Assembly: GCA_902767395.1 (NCBI GenBank)
Contig: CACXHI010000198.1
Span: 1-9,290 of the forward strand
Reading direction: 5' to 3'
DNA length: 9,290 nucleotides
DNA from: Oscillospiraceae bacterium
Lineage (GTDB): Bacteria > Bacillota > Clostridia > Oscillospirales > Oscillospiraceae
Below, piece by piece: positions 1-6,223 of the stretch. The notes below the pieces were generated by a model that was given only the letters and a program-made list of their open reading frames with translations, searched no databases and was not told the DNA's origin. Positions within the stretch are counted from its first letter, which is position 1. The number at the start of each line of letters is the position of its first letter. The translations under genes and the position numbers were made by a program.

Positions 1-152
1 AGGCGGGAGTTGTTGTTGGGGTCGGTGGAGCCGCCGCCTTCCTTGACGGCGACGATCATTTCCTTGGCGATTTTGGTAAAGGCAGCGGCGCGCTTGGCGT
101 CCTGCGCACCCTTGGTTTTTTGAATATTATGCCATTTGGAATGTCCGGACAT
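1..152 (-). CDS. yebC: YebC/TACO1-family regulator, N-terminal part (cut by window edge)
   Basis: The first 50 codons of a minus-strand gene are visible; the rest lies beyond base 1. The protein begins MSGHSKWHNIQKTKGAQDAK and continues with a run containing FTKIAKEM, AVKEGG and DPNNNSR, which is the highly conserved N-terminal domain of the YebC/PmpR/TACO1 family. Members are about 240 residues long. They have been described as DNA-binding regulators and, more recently, as factors that help ribosomes through difficult (proline-rich) stretches; the sequence does not tell which role applies here. The ATG at 152-150 is preceded by an AGAAGGGA ribosome binding site and by a good sigma-A promoter, so the start is secure. 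The gene lies downstream of nif3 on the same strand, but its own promoter suggests independent expression. Confidence 0.95.
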   Translation of the reverse strand, partial: MSGHSKWHNIQKTKGAQDAKRAAAFTKIAKEMIVAVKEGGGSTDPNNNSR

Positions 153-187
153 TGCATTTCATCCCTTCTGTTTGTTTTAACTGAGAT

Positions 188-216
188 ATTTTAGCATATC
201 GGTTTTGATTGTGCAA
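188..216 (-). promoter_or_regulatory. Sigma-A promoter for yebC
   Basis: On the minus strand, TTGCAC (216-211) is followed after exactly 17 bases by TAAAAT (193-188). The -10 is extended by an upstream TG (TGCTAAAAT). The yebC start codon is about 36 bases downstream of the -10. The surrounding 153-246 gap is AT-rich compared with the genes on both sides. I see no convincing terminator for the nif3 operon in it. Confidence 0.75.
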
Positions 217-246
217 CAGTTTTTTATAAAAATCAAACAGGACCCT

Positions 247-1014
247 TTAGAAAAAACGAATCCAGTCGCCATGCTGCGAGAGAATCACCTCGATTTGCGG
301 GAAGGCGGCGGCAAGCTTGTCCCGCAGGAGCAGGCAAACAGGGTTCTCCGTCTCAAAATGCCCCGCGTCGATCAGATTCAGGCCGCGAATCCGGGCCTCC
401 TGAAACGCATGGTACTTGACGTCGGCTGTCACAAGGGTATCGCAGCCGTTCTCTACGGCAAGGGGGATGAAATCCGCACAGGCGCCGCCGCCCACGGCAA
501 CGCGGTGAACCGTCTTGCCGGCGTCCACAAAGCGCAGTCCCTCGCAGGCAAGCCGCTCCTTGACGAAGGCCGCAAAGACCGACAGCGCCGCTGGGGCAAC
601 CTCCCCCGCACGGAGCAGACCCGCCGTCTCGCCGTCGTGTAAGACCGCAGGGTTTCGGAGGTCGAGCCGCTCGGCCAGCACGTCGTTGACCCCGCCGGGG
701 GCGCAGTCGAGATTTGTGTGCATGGAGATCACGGCGATTCCGCGCTCCAGAAGGGTCAGGGCCGTTTCGGTCATTGGATCGGCGTCAGTCAAATGGCCCA
801 CCGCCTGAAAGATTACGGGGTGGTGGGTCACAACCAGCTGGCAGCCCAGCGCGGCGGCCTCGTCCGCCACGTCCGCTGTGGCGTCCAGCGCCACCAGCAC
901 CCTCGAAACTGTCGCGTCCCTCCGCCCCAGCAGAAGGCCGACGTTGTCCCAGGGCATTTTGTATTTCACGGGCGCAAGCTCCCAGAGAAAGTCGAGAACG
1001 GTTTGTACAGTCAC
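247..1014 (-). CDS. Nif3-like dinuclear metal center protein (YqfO/YbgI family)
   Basis: 255-residue protein of the Nif3/YqfO/YbgI family. These proteins form hexamers that hold a two-metal centre; the substrate is not established, though a GTP-cyclohydrolase-like or metal-chaperone role has been proposed. Visible family motifs in order: WDNVGLLLG (residues 22-30), THHP (63-66), HTNLD (99-103), a GGG turn in the C-terminal half, and DAGHFETE (216-223). His64/65, Asp103, His219 and Glu223 fit the expected metal ligands. The protein is the short form without the extra inserted PII-like domain seen in B. subtilis YqfO. The reading frame stays open further upstream, but I chose the GTG at 1014-1012: it has a strong GGAAAGGAG site 6 bases ahead, and the protein then starts M(V)TVQTVLDFLWELAP as expected. 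It follows trmK by 20 bases, the same trmK-nif3 pairing (yqfN-yqfO) known in Bacillus. Confidence 0.93.
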   Translation of the reverse strand: MTVQTVLDFLWELAPVKYKMPWDNVGLLLGRRDATVSRVLVALDATADVADEAAALGCQLVVTHHPVIFQAVGHLTDADPMTETALTLLERGIAVISMHTNLDCAPGGVNDVLAERLDLRNPAVLHDGETAGLLRAGEVAPAALSVFAAFVKERLACEGLRFVDAGKTVHRVAVGGGACADFIPLAVENGCDTLVTADVKYHAFQEARIRGLNLIDAGHFETENPVCLLLRDKLAAAFPQIEVILSQHGDWIRFF

Positions 1015-1034
1015 AGAAATCTCCTTTCCGCGCC

Positions 1035-1760
1035 TCACGCCCGAGGCGCTTCGCCCACGTCCGTATCTCCCACGGCATTCAGCGACGCAACCTCTGCCAG
1101 TGCCTCGCGGTAGTAGGCGGCGCGCGCCTGATCCGCAGGATCGGCGCTGCGGCTGATGCCGCGGACGGTCAGCTCCAGCGCGCGGCGAACACGCGCAAGG
1201 TAAGCCGCGTAGAGCGGGTCCCCCGCCCTTCGCAGCGCAGGGGAAACATATTGCTCGCCGGGGGTCAGCGGCCCTCCCCCCTCCGGACGCACGGCCATCA
1301 CGGCATAAAGAAACTGGCCGTCCCGCACCAGACGCTCCCGCTCGATCCACCAGCCGCGTTCGGCAAGCGCACGGCGCAGATCGTTCGCGGCGGATTGGGG
1401 CTGGAGAATCAGCAGACTGTCCCCGCCGTCCAGCCACGGCGCGTCGGCAAGGATGCGGGCAATCAAATCTCCGCCCATGCCCGCCAGCACCAGCACGTCA
1501 AAATCGCCCGGATTAAAATTATGTAAACCGTCAGACAGGACAAACGACATGCGCTCCTGCACAGCAAAGGCCGCGGCATTGGCGCGGGCGGAGGCAAGCG
1601 GCTTCTCCCGCAGGTCAGAGGCAATGACGCGTGCGCAGCGCCCGGCTTGCAGAAGATGAATGCCCAGATAGCCGTGGTCGGTTCCCACGTCCGCCACCGT
1701 CTGACAGGGCGGGATCATTTCGGCGCAGAGCAGCAGCCGCTTGGAAATCGGCAGCTTCAT
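1035..1760 (-). CDS. trmK: tRNA (adenine(22)-N1)-methyltransferase TrmK
   Basis: 241-residue SAM-dependent methyltransferase of the TrmK (YqfN) family, which makes m1A at position 22 in the D-loop region of tRNAs in the cytoplasm. The class I Rossmann SAM site is seen as VADVGTDHGYLG (residues 22-33). The TrmK-typical stretches DVLVLAGMGGDLI (88-100) and LILQPQ (about 116-121) follow, and a C-terminal helical, Arg/Ala-rich tail of about 60 residues matches the family's coiled-coil C-terminus. Length is normal. The ATG at 1760-1758 overlaps the TGA stop of the upstream MATE gene (ATGA, 4 bases), so translation is probably coupled. nif3 follows 20 bases downstream, giving the order MATE-trmK-nif3. 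No promoter of its own is visible. Confidence 0.95.
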   Translation of the reverse strand: MKLPISKRLLLCAEMIPPCQTVADVGTDHGYLGIHLLQAGRCARVIASDLREKPLASARANAAAFAVQERMSFVLSDGLHNFNPGDFDVLVLAGMGGDLIARILADAPWLDGGDSLLILQPQSAANDLRRALAERGWWIERERLVRDGQFLYAVMAVRPEGGGPLTPGEQYVSPALRRAGDPLYAAYLARVRRALELTVRGISRSADPADQARAAYYREALAEVASLNAVGDTDVGEAPRA

Positions 1761-3169
1761 CGCGCAAGCTCCCGATCCGGCTGGCTGAGGTGCTTCAACA
1801 CCCGGACCTGCAGGGGAATCGCCAGACAGAAGGTCAGAGAATCACTGACCGGCTGTGCCAGCTCCAGCCCGGTAAGTCCGAACAGGCGCGGCAAAAGCAG
1901 CACGAGCGGGACCAGAAACAGCCCCTGCCGCGCCATGGCCAGCGTGGAGGCCGAGGCTGTCCACCCCATCGTCTGCTGCGACATATTGGAGGGAACCACC
2001 CAGCAGTTGACAAAGAAGGTCGCACACTGGAAGCGCAGAATCACGGCGGCAAGCTCGCGCACCTTTTCCTCCGCGTCCGGGAAAAATGCCACAACCCGGG
2101 GGGCCAGCAGCTCTCCCAGCACAATCACCAGAAGGCACCAGCACGCGACGGTCTTGACCAGAAACCAGAACGCCTTGCGGACGCGGCTGAATTGGCCCGC
2201 GCCGTAATTAAAGCCGCAGACGGGCTGATAGCCCTGTCCGAGTCCAATCACCACGTTGTTGACCATCATCATGATCTTGTTCACGAGGCCGAAGGCGGCA
2301 ATCAGCGCCACTCTGCCGATCTCGGGATCGGCCTGTCCCACCTGCCCGGCGGTACGGTTGAGCACCATTGCGGCGATTGAGCCGCAGCCCTGCCGCAGCA
2401 GCGAGGGCAGTCCGCCCTGAGCGATAATGCGCAGATTCTCCCAGCAAACACGGATGCGGCGGAAATGAATGCGCAGGTTATCGCCCCGGAAGGTACCGGA
2501 AAACAGGACGCAGAAGCCAACCGTCTGGCTGACTGCCGTTGCCAGCGCCGCGCCCTCGGCGCCCATGCCGAGGGCGTGAATCAGCAGCGGGTCCAGTCCG
2601 ACGTTCAGCACCGCGCCGCTGACCACGCCGATCATGGCATAGAAGGCGTTGCCCTGAAAGCGGAGCTGATTATTGATGCAGAAGGAGCCGGTCATCATCG
2701 GGGCCGCGGCGAGAATCCAACGCAGATACTCCGCCGAGGGCTTGATGAATTCCTCGTCCGCGCCGAGAAAACGGGCCAGCGGCTCGGTGAACAGCTCACC
2801 CAGCACCGTGACCGCAAGACCCAGCACAAGCGCCAGAAAGAGGCCGGTTGCGGCCATTTCCGAGGCCTTGTCCACGTCCTGACGGCCCAGCGCCCGGGAG
2901 ATAAAGTTGGACGCGCCCTGCCCCACGAAGAAGCCCAGCGCCTGAATCAGCGCCATGACGGGCAGCGCCACGGAAACGGCGGCAATCGCGCAGGTTCCCG
3001 CGTAACCGCCGATGGAACTGACAAAATAGGTGTCCGCCACGTTGTAGAGCGCAGTCACCAGCATGGAGGCAATGGTCGGCAGAGAGAGCTTCAACACCAG
3101 CTTTTGTACGGGGGCCGTAGTCATCAAAATAAACTTTTCCTGTCGAAGATCGGGACGTTCGTTTGCCAT
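1757..3169 (-). CDS. MATE-family multidrug/sodium antiporter
   Basis: 470-residue integral membrane protein of the MATE (multi antimicrobial extrusion) family, which exports cationic drugs or metabolites in exchange for Na+ or H+. About twelve hydrophobic segments are readable. Hallmarks include LPTIASMLVTALYNVADTYF in the first helix, FFVGQGASNFISRALGRQD in the first half, and the pseudo-symmetric GLGQGYQPVCGFNYGA in the second half. The substrate cannot be told. The ATG at 3169 has an AAAGGA site 6 to 8 bases upstream; a second in-frame Met at residue 16 is a less likely start. The gene is 4 bases overlapped with trmK. It lies directly behind a hairpin terminator that follows the DUF1858 gene and has no obvious promoter of its own, so its expression may depend on read-through. 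Confidence 0.95.
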   Translation of the reverse strand: MANERPDLRQEKFILMTTAPVQKLVLKLSLPTIASMLVTALYNVADTYFVSSIGGYAGTCAIAAVSVALPVMALIQALGFFVGQGASNFISRALGRQDVDKASEMAATGLFLALVLGLAVTVLGELFTEPLARFLGADEEFIKPSAEYLRWILAAAPMMTGSFCINNQLRFQGNAFYAMIGVVSGAVLNVGLDPLLIHALGMGAEGAALATAVSQTVGFCVLFSGTFRGDNLRIHFRRIRVCWENLRIIAQGGLPSLLRQGCGSIAAMVLNRTAGQVGQADPEIGRVALIAAFGLVNKIMMMVNNVVIGLGQGYQPVCGFNYGAGQFSRVRKAFWFLVKTVACWCLLVIVLGELLAPRVVAFFPDAEEKVRELAAVILRFQCATFFVNCWVVPSNMSQQTMGWTASASTLAMARQGLFLVPLVLLLPRLFGLTGLELAQPVSDSLTFCLAIPLQVRVLKHLSQPDRELAR

Positions 3170-3180
3170 AAGGATTCCTT
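3170..3180 (-). promoter_or_regulatory. Ribosome binding site of the MATE gene inside a mini-palindrome
   Basis: The minus-strand leader reads AAAGGAATCCTT directly before the ATG. AAGG (3180-3177) can pair with CCTT (3173-3170) across a 3-base loop, partly covering the AAAGGA Shine-Dalgarno site. A 4-bp stem is weak, so any effect on translation would be small. Confidence 0.3.
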
Positions 3181-3185
3181 TCTCA

Positions 3186-3214
3186 CGAAAAGAGGGACGC
3201 GCGCCGCGTCCCTC
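3186..3214 (-). terminator. Intrinsic terminator or attenuator after the DUF1858 gene
   Basis: A perfect 10-bp G/C-rich stem lies at 3214-3205 and 3201-3192 (minus-strand arm GAGGGACGCG) with a 3-base loop. On the minus strand it is followed by TTTTCG. It sits 13 bases after the DUF1858 stop codon and only 22 bases before the MATE start. No promoter fits between hairpin and MATE, so it may be a partial terminator tuning the ratio of the two products. On the plus strand no T-run follows, so it works in one direction only. Confidence 0.75.
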
Positions 3215-3227
3215 CAGTCATCCAAGC

Positions 3228-3437
3228 TTACTCAGCCTTGGCCCCGTCGAATGCGTTCAGATGCTTCAGAAACTCGTCCACGTCCACGCCATGAACCATG
3301 CAGGCCTGCTCCACGGTCTCGCCGCGGGAAGCGGGGCAGCCGAGGCAGTGCATTCCAATGGCCATAAACAGGGGGGCAGTCTCCGGCGCGATTTCCAGAA
3401 CGTCGCCAATAATGGTGTCTTTTTCAATCTTTGCCAT
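3228..3437 (-). CDS. DUF1858 small redox-disulfide type protein
   Basis: 69-residue protein consisting of one DUF1858 domain (also called hybrid-cluster-protein-associated redox disulfide domain). It begins MAKIEKDTIIGDVLEIAPET and carries the typical GMHCLGCPASRGET segment, with Cys31 and Cys34 in a CxxC pair and a third Cys46 in the next helix (VEQAC). The family's biochemical role is not established; the CxxC suggests thiol redox chemistry or metal/cluster binding, which is inference. The ATG is preceded by AGGAG 9 bases upstream and by a near-consensus promoter, so the gene is probably well expressed. The next gene on the strand is the MATE pump, with a terminator hairpin in between. Confidence 0.9.
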   Translation of the reverse strand: MAKIEKDTIIGDVLEIAPETAPLFMAIGMHCLGCPASRGETVEQACMVHGVDVDEFLKHLNAFDGAKAE

Positions 3438-3467
3438 TTTTCCTATCTCCTTTTTTGTTGTTCTCTC

Positions 3468-3495
3468 ATTATATCCTGTTTTCCCGAAAAATCAA
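3468..3495 (-). promoter_or_regulatory. Sigma-A promoter for the DUF1858 gene (and MATE-trmK-nif3 by read-through)
   Basis: On the minus strand TTGATT (3495-3490), 16 bases, then a perfect TATAAT (3473-3468). The start codon at 3437 lies about 30 bases downstream. This is the only promoter I can find ahead of the MATE-trmK-nif3 group, so it may serve the whole set past the 3192-3214 hairpin. Confidence 0.8.
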
Positions 3496-3554
3496 GTGGT
3501 TATGCAAAAAACGTTGGTTGGGACGGAGTTCCTTCCCCCGTCGGCAGCCGCGCC

Positions 3555-4406
3555 TTACTTTGCGGCGAAGCCCTCAAAAATCACCACGTCGCCCTGTTCA
3601 ATCAGGGAATTGACCTCCGGCTGCGACTTTACCACCCACCAGAAGAACTGCGGTCCCCAGATCCGACGGCAGAGGGTCGGCGCAAGATCCTCCCGGTCTT
3701 CATACTTGTAGGCCACAAAATCGGGCCGGGTCAGGAAATTGACCAGCATGTTCGACAGCAGGAAACGGAGGAAGGGATTGAGCGCGCAGTCCTCCTCCCG
3801 GAAAAAATTGCAGGCAAGCTGCCCCCGGATGACGTCGGGGCGGTGCTTCCGCAGCCAGCGCAGCACACGGGGATCGAAGGACTCGATCATCACGTCCAGC
3901 TCGGGGTACTGCTTGAGCAGATTGGTGACCCTTCTCGTCAGATCCTCGTAGTTGCCGTTTTCGGTCTTCAGCTCGATCAGCAGGGGCGCCTTTCCGCTGA
4001 AGATCGGCAGAACCTCCTCCAAAAACGGAACCTTCTCGCGGGTGCCCTCCAGTGTAAGTTGGTTGATAACCTGCCCGGTCACGGCGCTGACTCCGGCGTT
4101 CGCGCCGGTGGTGCGCTTCAGACTCTCGTCGTGCATGACAACCAGCCGCCCGTCGTGACTCAGGCGAACGTCCAGCTCCGCGCCGTAATGATTATTGGCT
4201 GCAAGCCGGAAGGCCCGCGTGGAGTTCTCGGGAATCCCTGAGGCAATGGCGTGAAGCCCGCGATGGGCATAGTGCCGCTCGCTCAACTTCGCATGGAAGC
4301 CGCCCTTGGGCCGACGCTTGCACATCATGCCCAGTATGTAAAGGCCGGCCAGCAGAATCCCGATGAGATCAAGAATTACAAGGATTTTCAGTAGAATCAA
4401 AAGCAT
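3555..4406 (-). CDS. Membrane-anchored glycerophosphodiester phosphodiesterase
   Basis: 283-residue GDPD-family TIM-barrel enzyme, which hydrolyses glycerophosphodiesters (from phospholipids or teichoic acid) to glycerol-3-phosphate and an alcohol. A single hydrophobic helix (residues about 3-27) followed by CKRRPK suggests an N-terminal membrane anchor. The catalytic set is complete: AHRG (His48, Arg49), PENS (59-62), AELDVR (Glu77, Asp79), MHD (His92) and IELK (Glu145, Lys147). Substrate choice cannot be read from sequence. The ATG at 4406 has GGAGG 8 bases upstream, and that site lies inside the last codons of the upstream MFS gene, whose stop is 3 bases away. The two genes therefore form a coupled operon, which suggests, but does not prove, that the transporter handles a related compound. 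Confidence 0.93.
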   Translation of the reverse strand: MLLILLKILVILDLIGILLAGLYILGMMCKRRPKGGFHAKLSERHYAHRGLHAIASGIPENSTRAFRLAANNHYGAELDVRLSHDGRLVVMHDESLKRTTGANAGVSAVTGQVINQLTLEGTREKVPFLEEVLPIFSGKAPLLIELKTENGNYEDLTRRVTNLLKQYPELDVMIESFDPRVLRWLRKHRPDVIRGQLACNFFREEDCALNPFLRFLLSNMLVNFLTRPDFVAYKYEDREDLAPTLCRRIWGPQFFWWVVKSQPEVNSLIEQGDVVIFEGFAAK

Positions 4407-4409
4407 CGT

Positions 4410-6098
4410 TTAATCCTCCACATCCAGAGCCTCGAGGCCCTTTTTTGCCACAGGCTTATTGTCGCCGTGCCGCACGAACAGCATCGTTCCGAAGGCCAGC
4501 GCCACAAACACCGCCGCATACGGGAACAGCACCGTCAGTCCCAGCCGATCCATCAGCGCCCCGGAAGCCCACGGCGTAACCGCCTGCGCCGCCATAGACG
4601 CCGCGTAGTAAATGCCGGTAAACTTCCCCACGTCGCTGCCACGGCTCATCTCCACCACCATCGGGAAGGAATTGACGTTAATCGTCGCCCAGCCGACGCC
4701 GGCCACTACAAACATCGCGTTCATCAGCCACGCCGGGCTGAAGCGCGTGAGGAAGCAGGCGGTCAGGAAGGACGCAGTCAAAAGGATGATTCCGATCAGA
4801 ATGGTTTTCTTGCGCCCCAGCCTCGACGACAGCACGCCCACGGGAAGATAGGCGGCAATGGCCGCCGCCTGAGCGATAATCAGCGTCAGGTTGTAGTCCT
4901 GATCGAGCACGCGCGTGGCATAGACAGAGTACTTGGACGTGACCGCGTTATAGCCCATAAACCAGAACACGATGGAGGCGAGAAGAAAGATCAGCGACCT
5001 GCGCTCCGGCCGGGAAAGCTTTCGGTCGCCCGAAACGTCCGGCTCGGTATCGTCGATTGCAAGCCGTCTGCTCTCCTGCTCCATCTCCCGGACGAAGCGC
5101 GGCTCCCGTACCCGCCAGAGAAACAGCCCCAACGCCAAAAGCATCAGGCCCGCAACTGCGCCGAAGAAGGGCAGATAGCCCATCATGGCGTTGCGCACGG
5201 AGCCGGTTGCGAAGACCATTCCCAGAACCAACACAAGCGTTCCGCCCGCACTGCCCATGAGATTGATCACCGCGTTAGCCTTGGAGCGCAGCGGCTTCAC
5301 CGTCACGTCCGGCATCAACGCCACAGCGGAGCTGCGGAAGGTTGCCATCGCAACCAGCGTCATCAGCAAGAGTACGATGAACAGCACCAGCGGGAGGGGA
5401 TTCTCCGCCGTGAGCCGCCACACGTAGGCGTCCCGCGCGGGTACCACGTAATTGGTATACTGCGGATTGGTGACCACCCGGTTCGGGGTGCGGGTGATGC
5501 TCCTGTACTCCGCCTCATCGCGCCGCAGCTGCGCCGTCAGGCTGTCCGGATAGACCTGCAGGGGCTCTTTGCTTTCGTCGGTGGTATAAAGCACGCCGTC
5601 GTCCGCATAATAGAGCTGGGCAGTGATCTGCGAAAACTCGTCCTCGGTGAACAGCGCGCGCAGGACAAACGTTCTGTCATCCTCGGCACGTCCCAACGGG
5701 TCGGGATATTGCAGCTCCGCGTCGGCCTGCTGCAGATAGACCAGCCTGCGCGCGGCGGGATCGTCCGCCTCGGCCACAGCGCTGAGATTGCGCCGCTGGA
5801 GGCTGTCGGTAAAAGCAAGGCCCATGAAGGTCAGCACCGCTACCAGCGTCCCGACCAAAATAAAGGGAGTGCGCCTGCCGAGCTTGGAACGCGAACGGTC
5901 GGAAATCGCGCCGAACAGCGGCAGAAGAAACAGCGCCAGCACATTGTCCAGCGCCATAATCACACCGGAGGAGGTCTGCGACAGGCCGAATTTATTGGTA
6001 AGGATCAGGGGAATCGTGTTGTCGTATGCCTGCCAGAAGGCACAAGTCAGGAAAAAGGCAAACCCAACGAACACGGTGCGCCGATAATTCAGCTTCAT
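4410..6098 (-). CDS. MFS transporter (GPH/SLC45-like) with a large extracytoplasmic insert
   Basis: 562-residue major facilitator superfamily protein. TM1-TM3 are residues about 8-33, 44-65 and 77-97. The cytoplasmic MFS motif appears as GAISDRSRSKLGRRTPFI (63-80), and FRSSAVALMPD (254-264) with RSKANA (271-276) resembles sugar/cation symporters of the GPH and SLC45 type. Between TM3 and TM4 (about 98-234) lies a hydrophilic stretch of roughly 135 residues that should face outside, far longer than a normal MFS loop. A second cytoplasmic block with many charges (about 325-370) separates the two halves. The frame is open to 6140, but I start at the ATG at 6098-6096: it follows a GGAGGGGGAG site, the protein then begins MKLNYRRTVFVG, and the promoter -10 lies at 6129-6134, leaving the upstream ATG at 6140 outside the transcript. 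The substrate is unknown. Confidence 0.9.
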   Translation of the reverse strand: MKLNYRRTVFVGFAFFLTCAFWQAYDNTIPLILTNKFGLSQTSSGVIMALDNVLALFLLPLFGAISDRSRSKLGRRTPFILVGTLVAVLTFMGLAFTDSLQRRNLSAVAEADDPAARRLVYLQQADAELQYPDPLGRAEDDRTFVLRALFTEDEFSQITAQLYYADDGVLYTTDESKEPLQVYPDSLTAQLRRDEAEYRSITRTPNRVVTNPQYTNYVVPARDAYVWRLTAENPLPLVLFIVLLLMTLVAMATFRSSAVALMPDVTVKPLRSKANAVINLMGSAGGTLVLVLGMVFATGSVRNAMMGYLPFFGAVAGLMLLALGLFLWRVREPRFVREMEQESRRLAIDDTEPDVSGDRKLSRPERRSLIFLLASIVFWFMGYNAVTSKYSVYATRVLDQDYNLTLIIAQAAAIAAYLPVGVLSSRLGRKKTILIGIILLTASFLTACFLTRFSPAWLMNAMFVVAGVGWATINVNSFPMVVEMSRGSDVGKFTGIYYAASMAAQAVTPWASGALMDRLGLTVLFPYAAVFVALAFGTMLFVRHGDNKPVAKKGLEALDVED

Positions 6099-6128
6099 GG
6101 CACTCTCCCCCTCCTCTTTTTCATCTTT

Positions 6129-6157
6129 ATCATAACACATTCCGTGGGAAATTTCAT
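6129..6157 (-). promoter_or_regulatory. Probable sigma-A promoter for the MFS-GDPD operon
   Basis: On the minus strand ATGAAA (6157-6152, four of six matches to TTGACA) is followed after 17 bases by TATGAT (6134-6129). The predicted transcript would start near 6122 and give a leader of about 24 bases carrying the GGAGG site and the ATG at 6098. It is placed back to back with the mutY promoter, with 16 bases between the two -35 boxes. Confidence 0.6.
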
Positions 6158-6173
6158 CATTTATTTTTATAAA

Positions 6174-6202
6174 TTGACAGATTTCTTTTTCTGCGGTACA
6201 AT
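6174..6202 (+). promoter_or_regulatory. Sigma-A promoter for mutY
   Basis: A perfect TTGACA at 6174-6179, an optimal 17-base spacer, and TACAAT at 6197-6202. The mutY ATG follows at 6224 with a GAGAGG ribosome binding site in between. This is the closest match to the vegetative consensus in the window apart from the DUF1858 promoter. Confidence 0.85.
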
Positions 6203-6223
6203 AGGGCGGAAAGAGAGGCGTTT

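Noticed and set aside
153..246. Terminator at the end of the nif3 operon
   Set aside because: The area is AT-rich and has a TTTTTATAAAAA palindrome, but no G/C stem with a T-run can be formed.
1015..1437. Extension of the Nif3 gene upstream to 1437
   Set aside because: It overlaps trmK in another frame and its translation is Arg/Ala/Gly-rich shadow sequence. A strong ribosome site marks the GTG at 1014.
3496..3554. Terminator for the GDPD gene
   Set aside because: Only a 5-bp GACGG/CCGTC stem with a long loop is present, and the T-run comes about 10 bases too late to make a standard terminator.
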